Shown one piece after another: positions 8,028 to 16,812 of a DNA stretch of 49,374 bases. The translations under genes and the position numbers were made by a program. The notes beneath the pieces are model-generated. The model was given only the letters and a program-made list of their open reading frames with translations, was not told the DNA's origin and did not search any database. The stretch comes from Leucobacter sp. 7(1) (GTDB lineage Bacteria; Actinomycetota; Actinomycetes; Actinomycetales; Microbacteriaceae), in contig NZ_FUID01000035.1 of the NCBI RefSeq assembly GCF_900163635.1, positions 1 to 49,374 on the forward strand, written 5' to 3'. Every line of letters begins with the position of its first letter. The stretch's first letter is position 1.

Positions 8028-9485
8028 GTGTCGAACATGTTCCGCTCCCTGTCCGTGCGCAATTACCGCATCTGGTTTGTCGGGGCGCTCGTCTCGAACA
8101 TCGGTGCGTGGATGCAGGCGACCACGCAGAACTGGGTGGTGCTGACGGAGCTCACCGCGAACAACGCGGCCGCGGTCGGGACCACGATGGCCCTGCAGTT
8201 CGGCCCGCAGCTTGTGCTCGTCCCCTTCAGTGGCGCGGTGGCGGATCGTTTTGACCGGCGCAAGGTGCTGCTCGTGACCCAGTCGCTCCTCATGCTGCTG
8301 GCGTTCGGGCTCGGCACCCTGCTCGTGTTCGGCGCGGCGGAGATCTGGCACCTGTACGGGTTTGCGCTGGCGCTCGGGATCGTGAACGCCTTCGATACAA
8401 CCTCGCGGCAGGCGTTTGTCTCCGACCTTGTGGGGAACGATCAGCTCTCCAACGCGGTCGCCCTGAACTCCGCGTCCTTCAATTCGGCGCGCCTCATCGG
8501 CCCCGCCGTGGCGGGCGTGCTAATCGCCGTGGTGGGCTCGGGCTGGGTGTTTATCATCAACGGCGTCTCGTTCCTGGCCGTGATCGGGGCGCTGCTTCTG
8601 ATCACCACGCGCCGGGTTACGCCGGCATCGAGCGGGCCGCGGGAGGGGCAACTTACGCAGCTCCTTGCAGGGTTCCGATACGTGCGACAGCGCCATGATC
8701 TGCTCGTGATCTTTGTGATCGTTTTCCTCGTGGGCGCGTTCAGCATGAACTTCCCGGTCATGTCTTCGACGATGGCCGTTGAATTTGGGAGAGGGGCGGG
8801 GGACTACGGCCTGCTGTCCTCGATCCTCGCAATCGGCTCGCTCTCCGGCGCGCTCCTGTCGGCCAGACGCCCCGCGGCTCGAATGCGCGTGGTGATCATC
8901 GCTGTCGGCGGTATCGGCGTGGTCAGTCTCATCGCCGCGATGATGCCCACGTTCTGGACGTTCGCCGCCATGCTTGTGTTCCTGGGGCTTGCGATCTCCA
9001 CGATGTTGACGACCGCAAATGGCTTTGTGCAAACGACGGCGGATCCCGCGGTGCGAGGCCGCGTGTTGGCCCTGTACATGGCGATCCTGATGGGCGGCAC
9101 TCCGATTGGTGCGCCGCTCGTGGGTGCCGCCGCGAACGCCCTGGGGGCCCGCTCCACCCTGTACATCAGCGCCGCGGCGTCGCTCTTGGCGTTCGGGGTT
9201 GGGATGGCTTGGCTGCTCACCGAGCGCCAACTCCGTTTCCATCGTTCGGGTGGGCGATGGCGCGTCACGCACGTGGGCCGGCCGGGGCTCGGTGACAATC
9301 GCGCGCGTCAGTCCGAAACTCTGACCGCTCCCATCGCTGTACTGGGGCGCGAGCCGGAGCCCGTCGGTGAATCCGCGCCGCAGGAGGTGCCCACAGGCAT
9401 GATCCCGCGCATCGACGAGCCCGGCTCGGCACCAGCCGATGCTGATGACGAGGATCCGGACGCCTCCGCGCGGCGGCCGGCGTAA
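8028..9485 (+). CDS. MFS transporter, EntS/MFS_3-like exporter
   Basis: This protein of about 485 residues has roughly twelve membrane segments across the first 400. The start SLSVRNYRIWFVGALVSNIGAWMQ is characteristic of the enterobactin-exporter-like (MFS_3) group, as are the loop VADRFDRRKVLL after helix 2 and NAFDTTSRQAFVSDLV. This group exports small molecules such as siderophores or drugs; no substrate can be assigned here. The last 80 residues form a hydrophilic, acidic, Pro-rich cytoplasmic tail with no recognised domain. A strong GAAGGAGG ends at 8015. TTG 8016 would leave no spacing, so I chose GTG 8028, with ATG 8037 as the alternative. The gene stands alone between htpX and aspA. 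Confidence 0.85.
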   Translation: MSNMFRSLSVRNYRIWFVGALVSNIGAWMQATTQNWVVLTELTANNAAAVGTTMALQFGPQLVLVPFSGAVADRFDRRKVLLVTQSLLMLLAFGLGTLLVFGAAEIWHLYGFALALGIVNAFDTTSRQAFVSDLVGNDQLSNAVALNSASFNSARLIGPAVAGVLIAVVGSGWVFIINGVSFLAVIGALLLITTRRVTPASSGPREGQLTQLLAGFRYVRQRHDLLVIFVIVFLVGAFSMNFPVMSSTMAVEFGRGAGDYGLLSSILAIGSLSGALLSARRPAARMRVVIIAVGGIGVVSLIAAMMPTFWTFAAMLVFLGLAISTMLTTANGFVQTTADPAVRGRVLALYMAILMGGTPIGAPLVGAAANALGARSTLYISAAASLLAFGVGMAWLLTERQLRFHRSGGRWRVTHVGRPGLGDNRARQSETLTAPIAVLGREPEPVGESAPQEVPTGMIPRIDEPGSAPADADDEDPDASARRPA

Positions 9486-9570
9486 GTGGCTCCGCGCACC
9501 ATTGCGGGGTAGGCTGGGTGCGTCCCAGCGGCTGGTCCGCACCCCTTCCAAAACTGGAGCAAGATAACCG

Positions 9571-11055
9571 GTGAGTGACTTCCTGTCCGCCCAGACTCGC
9601 ACTGAAACGGATTCGCTCGGCAGCGTCGAGGTTCCCGCATCCGCCTACTGGGGTGTGCACACCGCCCGTGCGCACGAGAACTTCCCGATCGCGCGTCGGC
9701 CCATCTCGGTGTACCCCGACTTCATCCGCGCGTTCGCGTGTGTGAAGCAGGCCGCTGCACGCGCCAACCTGGAGATCGGGGCGCTCGACGAGCAGCGCGC
9801 CACGCTGATCGACCGGGCCTGCGAAGAGATCAAGACCGGCATGCTGCACGACCAGTTTGTTGTCGGTGTGGTGCAGGGCGGCGCAGGTACGTCGAGCAAC
9901 ATGAACGCGAACGAGGTCATCACGAACCGCGCGCTCGAGCTCGCAGGCCACCCCAAGGGTGACTACGCGTACATCAACCCGAACGACCACACGAACCACA
10001 GCCAGTCGACAAACGACACCTACCCGACCGCGATCAAGATTGCGCTTGCGTTCTCGCTCGGCAGCCTGCTCGAGGAGCTGCGCCTGCTTTCCGAGTCGTT
10101 TGCCGCGAAGGGCCGCGAGTTCTCGCACATCATCAAGGTCGGCCGTACGCAGCTGCAGGATGCCGTCCCGATGACCCTCGGTCAGGAATTCAACGCCTTT
10201 GCGGTGACCCTGCGCGAGGATATTGAGCGCCTCCAGGAAGCCGTGTCGTTGCTTGGCGAGGTCAACATGGGCGCCACCGCGATCGGCACCGGCATCAACG
10301 CACCCAAGGGCTACAAGGAAGCCGTGATTCGCCACCTGCGCGACATCACCGAGCTGAACCTCGAAACCGCCGGTGACCTTGTCGAGTCCACGAGCGACAC
10401 GGGTGTGTTCGTGACCTTCTCGGGTGCGCTCAAGCGCAGTGCGCTCAAGCTCTCGAAGATCTCGAACGACCTCCGCCTCCTTTCCTCGGGCCCGCAGGCC
10501 GGGTTTGGCGAGATCAACCTCCCCGCGCGCCAGGCTGGGTCCTCGATCATGCCGGGCAAGGTGAACCCCGTGATCCCGGAGGCCGTGTCGCAGGTTGCGT
10601 ACGCGGTTGCCGGATCCGACGTCACCGTCTCCATGGCGGTCGAGGCCGGGCAGCTGCAGCTGAACGCGTTCGAGCCGATCATCGCGCACTCGCTGTTCCA
10701 GTCGATCACGTGGCTTGAGCGCGCGTGCCAGACCCTGCGCGTGAACTGCGTCGACGGCATCACCGCGAACGAGGATCGCCTCGAAGACATGGTGGCTCGA
10801 TCGGTGACCGTGATCACGGCGCTCGCTCCCGTCATCGGCTACGCGGAAGCCTCGAAGCTTGCGAAGGAAGCCCTCTCCACAAACGCGAAGGTCTCGGAGC
10901 TTGTTGTGTCCCGGGGCCTCCTGGACCAGGCCGAACTTGACGACATCTTGCAGCCTCAGAAGCTCGCGGGCCTCGCCCCCGAGACTGGCGCGATCGACAT
11001 CGTTCCCGGCGCGCCCCAGAAGCTCGAAGCAGGATCCGACTCCGACGTCGAGTAG
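9571..11055 (+). CDS. aspA: Aspartate ammonia-lyase (aspartase)
   Basis: The 494-residue product belongs to the fumarase/aspartase superfamily. The opening ETDSLGSVEVPASAYWGVHT resembles aspartases more than fumarases. GAGTSSNMNANEV and NHSQSTNDTYPTA are substrate-binding regions, and GSSIMPGKVNPVIPE (about 325-339) is the family signature loop carrying the catalytic serine. The enzyme reversibly converts L-aspartate to fumarate and ammonium in the cytoplasm. The start is GTG with GGAG about eleven bases upstream. It is a single-gene unit followed by a strong bidirectional hairpin terminator. Length and motifs look complete. Confidence 0.92.
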   Translation: MSDFLSAQTRTETDSLGSVEVPASAYWGVHTARAHENFPIARRPISVYPDFIRAFACVKQAAARANLEIGALDEQRATLIDRACEEIKTGMLHDQFVVGVVQGGAGTSSNMNANEVITNRALELAGHPKGDYAYINPNDHTNHSQSTNDTYPTAIKIALAFSLGSLLEELRLLSESFAAKGREFSHIIKVGRTQLQDAVPMTLGQEFNAFAVTLREDIERLQEAVSLLGEVNMGATAIGTGINAPKGYKEAVIRHLRDITELNLETAGDLVESTSDTGVFVTFSGALKRSALKLSKISNDLRLLSSGPQAGFGEINLPARQAGSSIMPGKVNPVIPEAVSQVAYAVAGSDVTVSMAVEAGQLQLNAFEPIIAHSLFQSITWLERACQTLRVNCVDGITANEDRLEDMVARSVTVITALAPVIGYAEASKLAKEALSTNAKVSELVVSRGLLDQAELDDILQPQKLAGLAPETGAIDIVPGAPQKLEAGSDSDVE

Positions 11056-11066
11056 CACACACACAC

Positions 11067-11104
11067 AAAAGGACCCGGCGAGAAGATTCTCGCCGGGTCC
11101 TTTT
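11067..11104. terminator. Bidirectional rho-independent terminator between aspA and the FAH gene
   Basis: AAAAGGACCCGGCGAGA (11067-11083) and TCTCGCCGGGTCCTTTT (11088-11104) form a perfect 17-bp stem with a 4-base loop AGAT. An A-run before and a T-run after make it work for both convergent genes. Confidence 0.95.
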
Positions 11105-11137
11105 GTGTTCCCGAGGCGCGCGTGCGCCCGGAGTGGG

Positions 11138-12004
11138 CTACGCCCGGGTGCAGTGCGAGGTCAGGGTGCCCACGTTCTCGATGGTGACCGTAACCTCGGT
11201 GCCAGGCACCAGGTAGAGCGGCGGCTTGCGCGAGCGGCCCGCGCCGCCGGGGGAGCCTGTCGAGATGACGGTGCCGGGCAGCAGCGTGAGCGACTGCGAG
11301 ATTGAGGAGATGAGCTCGGCGACTGTGCGAACCATGAACCCGGTCGTCGAATCCTGCACGCGGAGGCCGTCCACGTCCGTGGTGATGGCAAGCGCCTGCG
11401 GGTCGGGAATCTCGTCGGCCGTGACGACCACGGGCCCGATCGGGGTGAACCCGTCGAACGACTTGCAGCGTGACCACTGCGGCTCCTGGAACTGCACGTT
11501 CCGCGCAGTGATGTCGTTGATGGTGGTGTAGCCGTAGACGTAGTCGAGGGCTTCCTCCGGTGTGACGTTCTTTGCCGGGCGGCCGATGATCACACCGAGC
11601 TCGCCCTCGTAGTCCACCTCTTCGCTGATGTGGACCGGGATCGGGACCTCACCGTTGTGGGCACCGAGCGAGTTCGGGAACAGCGAGAAGAGCACGGGGC
11701 CCGAATCGTTGTCGAGGCTTAGTTCGCTTGCGTGCTCGTCATAGTTCAGGCCGACGGCCAGGACAATCGGCGGGGTGATGACCGCGGGAGCGTAGGTGAC
11801 ATCCGCGAGCTCCTGCCAGGCATCGTCCGGGGCGGCCGCGACTGCGCTGCGCAGCCGATCGGTGGCCTCGGGGCCAGCCTCGATGAGCTGCTGCAGGGTC
11901 GCGTACTCCGCGCCGAGCGAGCGAACTGCGAGGTACCGCTCGTCCTGGACAACGACGAGCTCAGGGGCAGACGTGGGGGCAGAGGACAAGTGTGCGAATC
12001 TCAC
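11138..12004 (-). CDS. Fumarylacetoacetate hydrolase family protein
   Basis: The product has 288 residues from this start. The C-terminal two thirds match the FAH fold: LAVGLNYDEHASE, VDYEGELGVIIGR (the E-x-E metal ligands plus a third acidic residue), GYTTINDITARNVQ and TLLPGTVISTGSPGG. The family hydrolyses or isomerises acyl-pyruvates and related diketo acids (for example 2-hydroxyhepta-2,4-diene-1,7-dioate isomerase, or acylpyruvases that also decarboxylate oxaloacetate) using Mg or Mn. I chose the GTG at 12004 because VRFAHLSS is where such proteins usually begin; the upstream reading frame has no family similarity. GGAAGG immediately before it is too close to be ideal, so the start is moderately sure. 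It is convergent with aspA and divergent from the FKBP gene. Confidence 0.85.
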   Translation of the reverse strand: MRFAHLSSAPTSAPELVVVQDERYLAVRSLGAEYATLQQLIEAGPEATDRLRSAVAAAPDDAWQELADVTYAPAVITPPIVLAVGLNYDEHASELSLDNDSGPVLFSLFPNSLGAHNGEVPIPVHISEEVDYEGELGVIIGRPAKNVTPEEALDYVYGYTTINDITARNVQFQEPQWSRCKSFDGFTPIGPVVVTADEIPDPQALAITTDVDGLRVQDSTTGFMVRTVAELISSISQSLTLLPGTVISTGSPGGAGRSRKPPLYLVPGTEVTVTIENVGTLTSHCTRA

Positions 12005-12126
12005 CCTTCCAGGGTATCTGAACCCGGGGGTGCGTGTGGGGCATACAGGCGTTCGTGACGCGCCGAGGCTTTCCTCTGAGCGAACTCGGAGGTGAGAGGC
12101 CCTGTGAATCGTGGAGAATGGGTGGC

Positions 12127-12498
12127 ATGACTGAAACACCGATGACGAAGCCCGAGATCGAGTTCCCCGACGGGCCCGCCCCGGCAGAGCTGCAGATCGT
12201 TGACGTGGTGGAGGGCAGCGGCGAAGAGGCTCTCGCGAGCTCGACCGTCGACGTTCACTACCTGGGCGTCGAATACGACTCCGGCGAGGAGTTCGACTCG
12301 TCCTGGAGCCGCGGCGAGTCCATCAACTTCCCGCTGCGCGCCCTCATCCAGGGCTGGCAGGTCGGGATCCCCGGCATGAAGGTCGGCGGCCGCCGCAAGC
12401 TGATCGTGCCCCCGGCCCAGGCCTATGGCACCTCGGGCGGACACCCGCTCTCCGGCAAGACTCTGATCTTCGTTATCGACCTGCTCGGCGTCAGCTAA
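12127..12498 (+). CDS. FKBP-type peptidyl-prolyl cis-trans isomerase
   Basis: This is a compact 123-residue single-domain FKBP with no signal peptide. VDVHYLGVEYDSGEEFDSSW, FPLRALIQGWQVGIPGMKVGGRRKLIVPP and AYGTSG cover the conserved hydrophobic pocket (Tyr, Phe, Asp, Ile, Trp, Tyr of canonical FKBP12). It catalyses prolyl isomerisation in folding, probably in the cytoplasm. ATG 12127 follows GGGTGG; upstream in-frame sequence lacks similarity. It is divergently transcribed from the FAH-family gene with about 120 bases between, and a strong hairpin follows. Confidence 0.94.
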   Translation: MTETPMTKPEIEFPDGPAPAELQIVDVVEGSGEEALASSTVDVHYLGVEYDSGEEFDSSWSRGESINFPLRALIQGWQVGIPGMKVGGRRKLIVPPAQAYGTSGGHPLSGKTLIFVIDLLGVS

Positions 12499-12517
12499 TT
12501 CAGCTGTCCCACAGTTG

Positions 12518-12551
12518 AGTGCCCCCGCCCGGGATTCCGGGCGGGGGCACT
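12518..12551. terminator. Hairpin terminator between convergent FKBP and lectin genes
   Basis: AGTGCCCCCGCCCGG (12518-12532) pairs perfectly with CCGGGCGGGGGCACT (12537-12551) around the loop GATT, a 15-bp GC-rich stem. It sits between two convergent genes. The downstream T-run is short (TTGTG). Confidence 0.88.
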
Positions 12552-12562
12552 TGTGTATGTGG

Positions 12563-15208
12563 CTACTTTTTGCTGGCCCACACAGGACGTCCGGTCGCAG
12601 TGTAGATCACCACGTTGCCGTCGTTTTGCATGACGAGTCGTGTGCCGCCCTTGCCGGTGGTCTTCGAGTCCCAGACCACCTTGGTCGGGCTGTAAATGAC
12701 CAGATTGCCGTCGGTCTGCATGTTGAGCGTAGTGCGGGATCCGTTCCCATTTGTCTTCGTGCTCCAGTACGCCTTCCCATAGTCAGTTGCGACGAGATTC
12801 CCGTCGTCCTGCATGACGAGTCGATACCTGCCGTTCCCGGACTCCAAGTAGAAGTTATTCGGCAGCGTCTGCCCGGCGACAAGCTTGTCGCCGAGATCCG
12901 GCGCGACCCAGACGGTCCCGCTCGTGCGGTTCGCGGTCGTGTACCCGCTCTTTGAGCCTGTGACCTTCACGCTGATGTTCTGCCGGCCATCCCCGAGCCT
13001 GACCGTGTAGTGCTGCCCGGTAGCCCCCGCGATGGGGGTGCCGTTCAGCAGCCACTGGGTGCTGAGGTTCACCGGGGCCGGACCCCAGGCGCCCGTGTGC
13101 GCGGTGAGCGTGTGCCCGGGGCGGCCGTTCCCGCTGATCGACGGCACTGCGGCGCTCAGCGTCTTGCTTACCGGCGGCTTCGTGGTCGGGGGCTTGGTGG
13201 TCGGCGGTTTCGTTGTCGGCGGTTTCGGTGTCGTGGGCGTGGTCGGCTTTGGGGGTACGGAACGGTCCATGCGGTACAGGAACGCGGCCATAGCCTCGCG
13301 TGAGACGGTGGTGCCTGGCTGGTAGACGATCCGGCCACCGATCTTGGAGCCTGTGGAGAGCTTGCTGCTCTTCATCCACGCGATTTCGCGCGCGAACTTG
13401 TGGCCCGTGCCGACGTCGGCGAACGGCGCCGTCTTGGGCGTCGGGGCTGTGACGGGGGCGCGGAGCCGGAACAGGAAGGCCGCCATTGCCTCGCGGCTCA
13501 CACCGTTTTTCGGGCGGTACTCGCGGCCCGCGCTCGTCTTGCTGCCAGTCGAGATGCCCTGCTCGTACATCCAGGCGATCTCCTTATAGAACTTGTGGTT
13601 CGTCGGGACATCCCGGAACGGGGATTTCTTCGGCGGGGCGTACCCCTTCTTCGCTTCCTGTCGGAACAAGAACGCGGCCATCGCCTCCCGGGTCACCCCG
13701 GACTTGGGCTGATATGCGAGGCCCTTCGAAGTGCGGATGCCCGTGGTGCGCTTTGTGTCGTACATCCACTGGATCTCGCTGTAAAACTTGTGGCTGCGGC
13801 CCACATCGAGGAACGTTGTCGGGATGACCTTCTTCGCGGAGGTGCGACTCGCGGAGCCAACGCCCTCGCGGGAGCCCGTCACTGTGACGGTGAGCGCGCG
13901 GCCCACGTCGGCCTGAGCCACTTTGTATGATGCGCCGGTGGCCTTCGGAATCGCCTTGCCGTCACGGTTCCACTGGTACGCGAACTTCATGGTCCCCGGC
14001 CCCCATTTCCCGGGCTGTGCGGTGAGCGTGGACCCCAGCGATGTGTTCCCTGAAATCGTCGGGGTGGACGCGGTGACCTTCATGCCGAGGGTGAGTGTGT
14101 AGGGTTGGCCCTTGGCAGGCTCGTATCCCCGAACTTCCACGAATATTTGGCCTTTGGGAAAGCGAATTGAGCGTTGGGCGAGTGCGCGCCCGTCCGCATC
14201 TGAACCGAACAGTTCGAACTCGTCGATTTCGGTGCCGCCCGCATCGTAGATGTTCAGGAGATAGGTCTTCCCGGAGAGGCGATTGGGGAATGTGAACTGG
14301 ATCTGGCCAGTCCCAGCTTGGGGTGTGTTCATGACGAAGAAGTCAGGGTTGTAGTAGGAGTCAGAGGACCCGTGGATGGTTTTCCCGGCAGTGATGAAAT
14401 TTGCCTGTGAACGGGAATTGTTGGGTTCGCGTTCGACCTGGGAGACCTGACTGTGGGTGACGTTCAGTGTGTACTGGACATTGCGCGTCGACTCCGAGAG
14501 TGGGCGGACGATCACAAAGAAGTCACCGGCGGGCAGGAACGCTGCGGGAATGGCGCTACTCTTGCCCTGTGCATCGCCGCCGTTGAATCGGTATTCATAC
14601 TCGTTGTTTGAGACATCCGACTCGAGCTCAACTTGAAATGCTTCCCCGGACACCGAAGTTGGGAACGTGAGCGAGAAATTTACCCGCCCATCGCTCGGAG
14701 CGCGGAGCCGATAGTACGTCGGGGAGTAGTAGCTCTTTGCGGATCCAGTCACGGTCTGCCCGAGCCCAATCGTGGTAGCTGCTTGCTTGGAGGACCCGTT
14801 CGTGATGGCCTCCGGCGCTCCGTTCGGAACCGGCTCGGGTGCCGGAGCAGGAGACTCCACGGCCTCCTCGGCCGGAAGAGTGACCTCGCTCCGATCGGGC
14901 TCGCCGGGCGCTTCGGTGTCGGCCGGCACGGCTGAGGTCTCCTCGCCCTCATCGGGTACGGACGGGGCCGGTTCCGGCACTTCCGGGGATTCCTGCTCTT
15001 CCGAAGCGGGCTCGGAAATTGCATCGAGCGTCTCGGTAGGGGTGGCGACGGGGCCCTCGAACTGGCCGGCTACGGGCCCAGATCGAAGGAGCTCGGCGTG
15101 TGCCGCGGCACCGGTCGTGAGGCCGATACCTGAGGCCAGCACAGCGATTGCGGCGCATGATGCGAGCGTGCGAGAGAGCCGCGAACGGCGGGATGGGATG
15201 GGGTGCAT
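12563..15208 (-). CDS. Secreted wall protein: PPC-like, Ig-like, three SLH-like repeats, bulb-type lectin
   Basis: The 881-residue protein has a signal peptide (1-38, cleavage near AHA/EL), then an acidic Pro/Glu-rich spacer (50-140). Two related beta-sandwich segments (145-251 and 260-378) resemble bacterial pre-peptidase C-terminal domains. An Ig-like repeat follows (380-464, containing TPTISGNTSLGSTLTAQPGKW). Three SLH-like repeats (466-519, 529-583, 595-649) share F-x-DV, H-K-F, E-I-x-W-M, STGSK and V-x-REAMAAFLF/YR. After a Thr/Pro/Lys linker (652-682) and a second Ig-like repeat (686-768) comes a B-lectin domain (771-881) with the Q-x-D-x-N-x-V motif three times (QDDGNLV, QTDGNLVIY, QNDGNVVIY), the mannose-binding signature of monocot-type lectins. 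The start ATG 15208 has AGAAGGAC upstream. It probably sits in the wall and binds glycans. Confidence 0.85.
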   Translation of the reverse strand: MHPIPSRRSRLSRTLASCAAIAVLASGIGLTTGAAAHAELLRSGPVAGQFEGPVATPTETLDAISEPASEEQESPEVPEPAPSVPDEGEETSAVPADTEAPGEPDRSEVTLPAEEAVESPAPAPEPVPNGAPEAITNGSSKQAATTIGLGQTVTGSAKSYYSPTYYRLRAPSDGRVNFSLTFPTSVSGEAFQVELESDVSNNEYEYRFNGGDAQGKSSAIPAAFLPAGDFFVIVRPLSESTRNVQYTLNVTHSQVSQVEREPNNSRSQANFITAGKTIHGSSDSYYNPDFFVMNTPQAGTGQIQFTFPNRLSGKTYLLNIYDAGGTEIDEFELFGSDADGRALAQRSIRFPKGQIFVEVRGYEPAKGQPYTLTLGMKVTASTPTISGNTSLGSTLTAQPGKWGPGTMKFAYQWNRDGKAIPKATGASYKVAQADVGRALTVTVTGSREGVGSASRTSAKKVIPTTFLDVGRSHKFYSEIQWMYDTKRTTGIRTSKGLAYQPKSGVTREAMAAFLFRQEAKKGYAPPKKSPFRDVPTNHKFYKEIAWMYEQGISTGSKTSAGREYRPKNGVSREAMAAFLFRLRAPVTAPTPKTAPFADVGTGHKFAREIAWMKSSKLSTGSKIGGRIVYQPGTTVSREAMAAFLYRMDRSVPPKPTTPTTPKPPTTKPPTTKPPTTKPPVSKTLSAAVPSISGNGRPGHTLTAHTGAWGPAPVNLSTQWLLNGTPIAGATGQHYTVRLGDGRQNISVKVTGSKSGYTTANRTSGTVWVAPDLGDKLVAGQTLPNNFYLESGNGRYRLVMQDDGNLVATDYGKAYWSTKTNGNGSRTTLNMQTDGNLVIYSPTKVVWDSKTTGKGGTRLVMQNDGNVVIYTATGRPVWASKK

Positions 15209-15388
15209 GCGGGTGTCCTTCTCGAGGGCTACGGGCGAATACATCGAGCGCATCATAGGCCAAGCTGTGCGTTCGCAAAACAGTCTCAGTGAGGAGTGCA
15301 TGACCGCTTGATGTTGAGGAAGTGTGATGACTTGCCCGCGACCAGGCGAGTTTTATCTCACATCATGAAATTTCGATTCCAAGAAACA

Positions 15389-15417
15389 TTGAAGTGGCAG
15401 GTTTTCGCTGATACTCT
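15389..15417 (+). promoter_or_regulatory. Predicted sigma-70-type promoter of guanine deaminase gene
   Basis: TTGAAG (15389-15394) and TACTCT (15412-15417) are separated by exactly 17 bases in an unusually AT-rich stretch. Transcription would begin about 50 bases before the guaD start. The match to consensus is moderate, so this is a prediction only. No riboswitch fold that I know could be recognised in the leader. Confidence 0.4.
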
Positions 15418-15475
15418 CTGGGCAACTGACTCGGCCCAGACGGAACCCGCCACGAGCGCAAGGAAGCTTTCACAT

Positions 15476-16006
15476 ATGGAGACGAACGGAACTGCTGCCC
15501 CCATCCCGGCAAACAGCCCAGGCGTTGCTTCATCCCCGGCCGACTATCTCGCCCGGGCGGTGCAACTCGCGGTTGAGAACGTGCGAAACGAGGGTGGTCC
15601 ATTCGGGGCGATCGTGGTGTCCGCGGATGGGCGTGTATTCGAAGGTCTGAACCGCGTCACCGCAAATCTTGATCCCTCAGCGCACGCGGAGGTCACCGCC
15701 ATTCGCAACGCCTGTCAGGGACTTGGCACGTTTGACCTCACGGGTGCTGTGCTCTACACAAGCTGTGAGCCGTGCCCCATGTGCCTCGCGACCTCGCTCT
15801 GGGCGCGGATCGATCGTGTGTATTTCGCCGCGGATCGTCACGATGCTGCCGAGGCGGGATTCGACGACGCCGTCTTCTATCAATACTTCGAAGGCGGTCC
15901 AGCGGACCGGGCGGTGATGCCAGTTGCTCAGGAAACACTGCCGACGGATCAGCGTATTGCGCCCTTCACTGAGTGGACGCAGAACTCCGCTCGAACTGAG
16001 TACTGA
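15476..16006 (+). CDS. guaD: Guanine deaminase (cytidine-deaminase fold)
   Basis: The product is 176 residues from ATG 15476, which has AAGGAAG nine bases upstream; further upstream residues are not family-like. HAEVTAIRNAC gives the zinc-binding His and catalytic Glu, and TSCEPCPMC the two zinc cysteines. The segment ADRHDAAEAGFDDAVFYQYF closely follows the GuaD of Bacillus, in which DAAEAGFDD is typical, so guanine rather than tRNA adenosine is the likely substrate. It produces xanthine, the substrate of the xanthine dehydrogenase operon that converges on it (30 bases away). A 40-residue N-terminal extension rich in Ala, Pro and Ser is not part of the fold. Confidence 0.86.
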   Translation: METNGTAAPIPANSPGVASSPADYLARAVQLAVENVRNEGGPFGAIVVSADGRVFEGLNRVTANLDPSAHAEVTAIRNACQGLGTFDLTGAVLYTSCEPCPMCLATSLWARIDRVYFAADRHDAAEAGFDDAVFYQYFEGGPADRAVMPVAQETLPTDQRIAPFTEWTQNSARTEY

Positions 16007-16035
16007 AGGGTCTGTTGAGTCCGGTCGCGGCCCGC

Positions 16036-16812
16036 TCAGCCGCGGCCGATGAACGGCATGCCCGCAGCGGTAATTGTCAGCTGAGGCACGCTGACCGCAA
16101 GCGGGAGTCTGGCGAGTTGGAGCACAGCGGCTGCGACGTGAGCAACCTCAAACGCGGGCTCAGGGCGCGTGGAGCCATCTGCTTGGAGGGCACCCGGACC
16201 CACGAGTGTGTCAAGCAGGCCGGTCTGGGCGTTCCCAATGTCGAGCTGCGTTGCGACGATCTGGTGTGCGCGTCCGTCGAGTTCGATTGACTTCGTGAGC
16301 CCCGCAATGGCGTGCTTCGTGGTCGTGTAGGCGACCGAGCGTGGTCGCGGGGTCTGCGCCGAGATTGAACCGTTGTTGATGATTCGGCCCCCTGTGGGAG
16401 TCTGGTTGCGCATCTGGCGGAAGGCCGCACCGGCACACAGAACGGACCCTGTGACGTTGACGGCGAGCGTGGCCTCCCAATCGGTGAGCGTGAGATCGCC
16501 AATATCCGCTGTCGGTCCGAACGTGCCGGCGTTGTTGACGAGCACGTCGAGGCGTCCAAACTCCGCAGCGTGCGTGGCGAAGAGGTGTTCGACCTGCGCG
16601 GGATCCGTCACGTCCGTCTCGCACAGCAGTGTGTGCGAGGATACGCCGGCGGTGTGCTCCGGGACTGCCGCGACAGTTTCCCGGAGCTGCGCGATCCGTC
16701 GCCCAGCTAGGGTCACCGCGAAGCCATCGGCGAGCAGAGCGTGGGCGATGGCGCGCCCGATCCCGCTGCCCGCACCGGTGACGATCGCTGTGGGAGACGC
16801 TGCGGCGGTCAC
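16036..16812 (-). CDS. Short-chain dehydrogenase/reductase in the xdh operon
   Basis: The 258-residue classical SDR has the nucleotide motif TGAGSGIGR near the N-terminus, the structural motif NNAG (VLVNNAGTFGP), a catalytic Ser in NNGSISAQ, and the Tyr/Lys pair in VAYTTTKHAIAG (YxxxK). An Arg in the AGRR segment after the second strand suggests NADP preference, but this is inference. The substrate is unknown. The GTG start overlaps the xdhC stop by four bases (GTGA), so it is translationally coupled as the last gene of the xdh operon. A link to purine breakdown is suggested only by this position. Confidence 0.85.
   Translation of the reverse strand: MTAAASPTAIVTGAGSGIGRAIAHALLADGFAVTLAGRRIAQLRETVAAVPEHTAGVSSHTLLCETDVTDPAQVEHLFATHAAEFGRLDVLVNNAGTFGPTADIGDLTLTDWEATLAVNVTGSVLCAGAAFRQMRNQTPTGGRIINNGSISAQTPRPRSVAYTTTKHAIAGLTKSIELDGRAHQIVATQLDIGNAQTGLLDTLVGPGALQADGSTRPEPAFEVAHVAAAVLQLARLPLAVSVPQLTITAAGMPFIGRG

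Noticed and set aside
9265..11064. 599-codon minus-strand frame opposite aspA
   Set aside because: The conserved aspartase on the plus strand accounts for this region. The product is His/Arg/Asp-rich with no domain.
15209..15475. TTCC-N7-GGAA operator in front of guaD
   Set aside because: TTCC occurs (TTTCGATTCCAAGAAA), but there is no paired GGAA at the right distance, so guaD is not placed in the IclR regulon by sequence.
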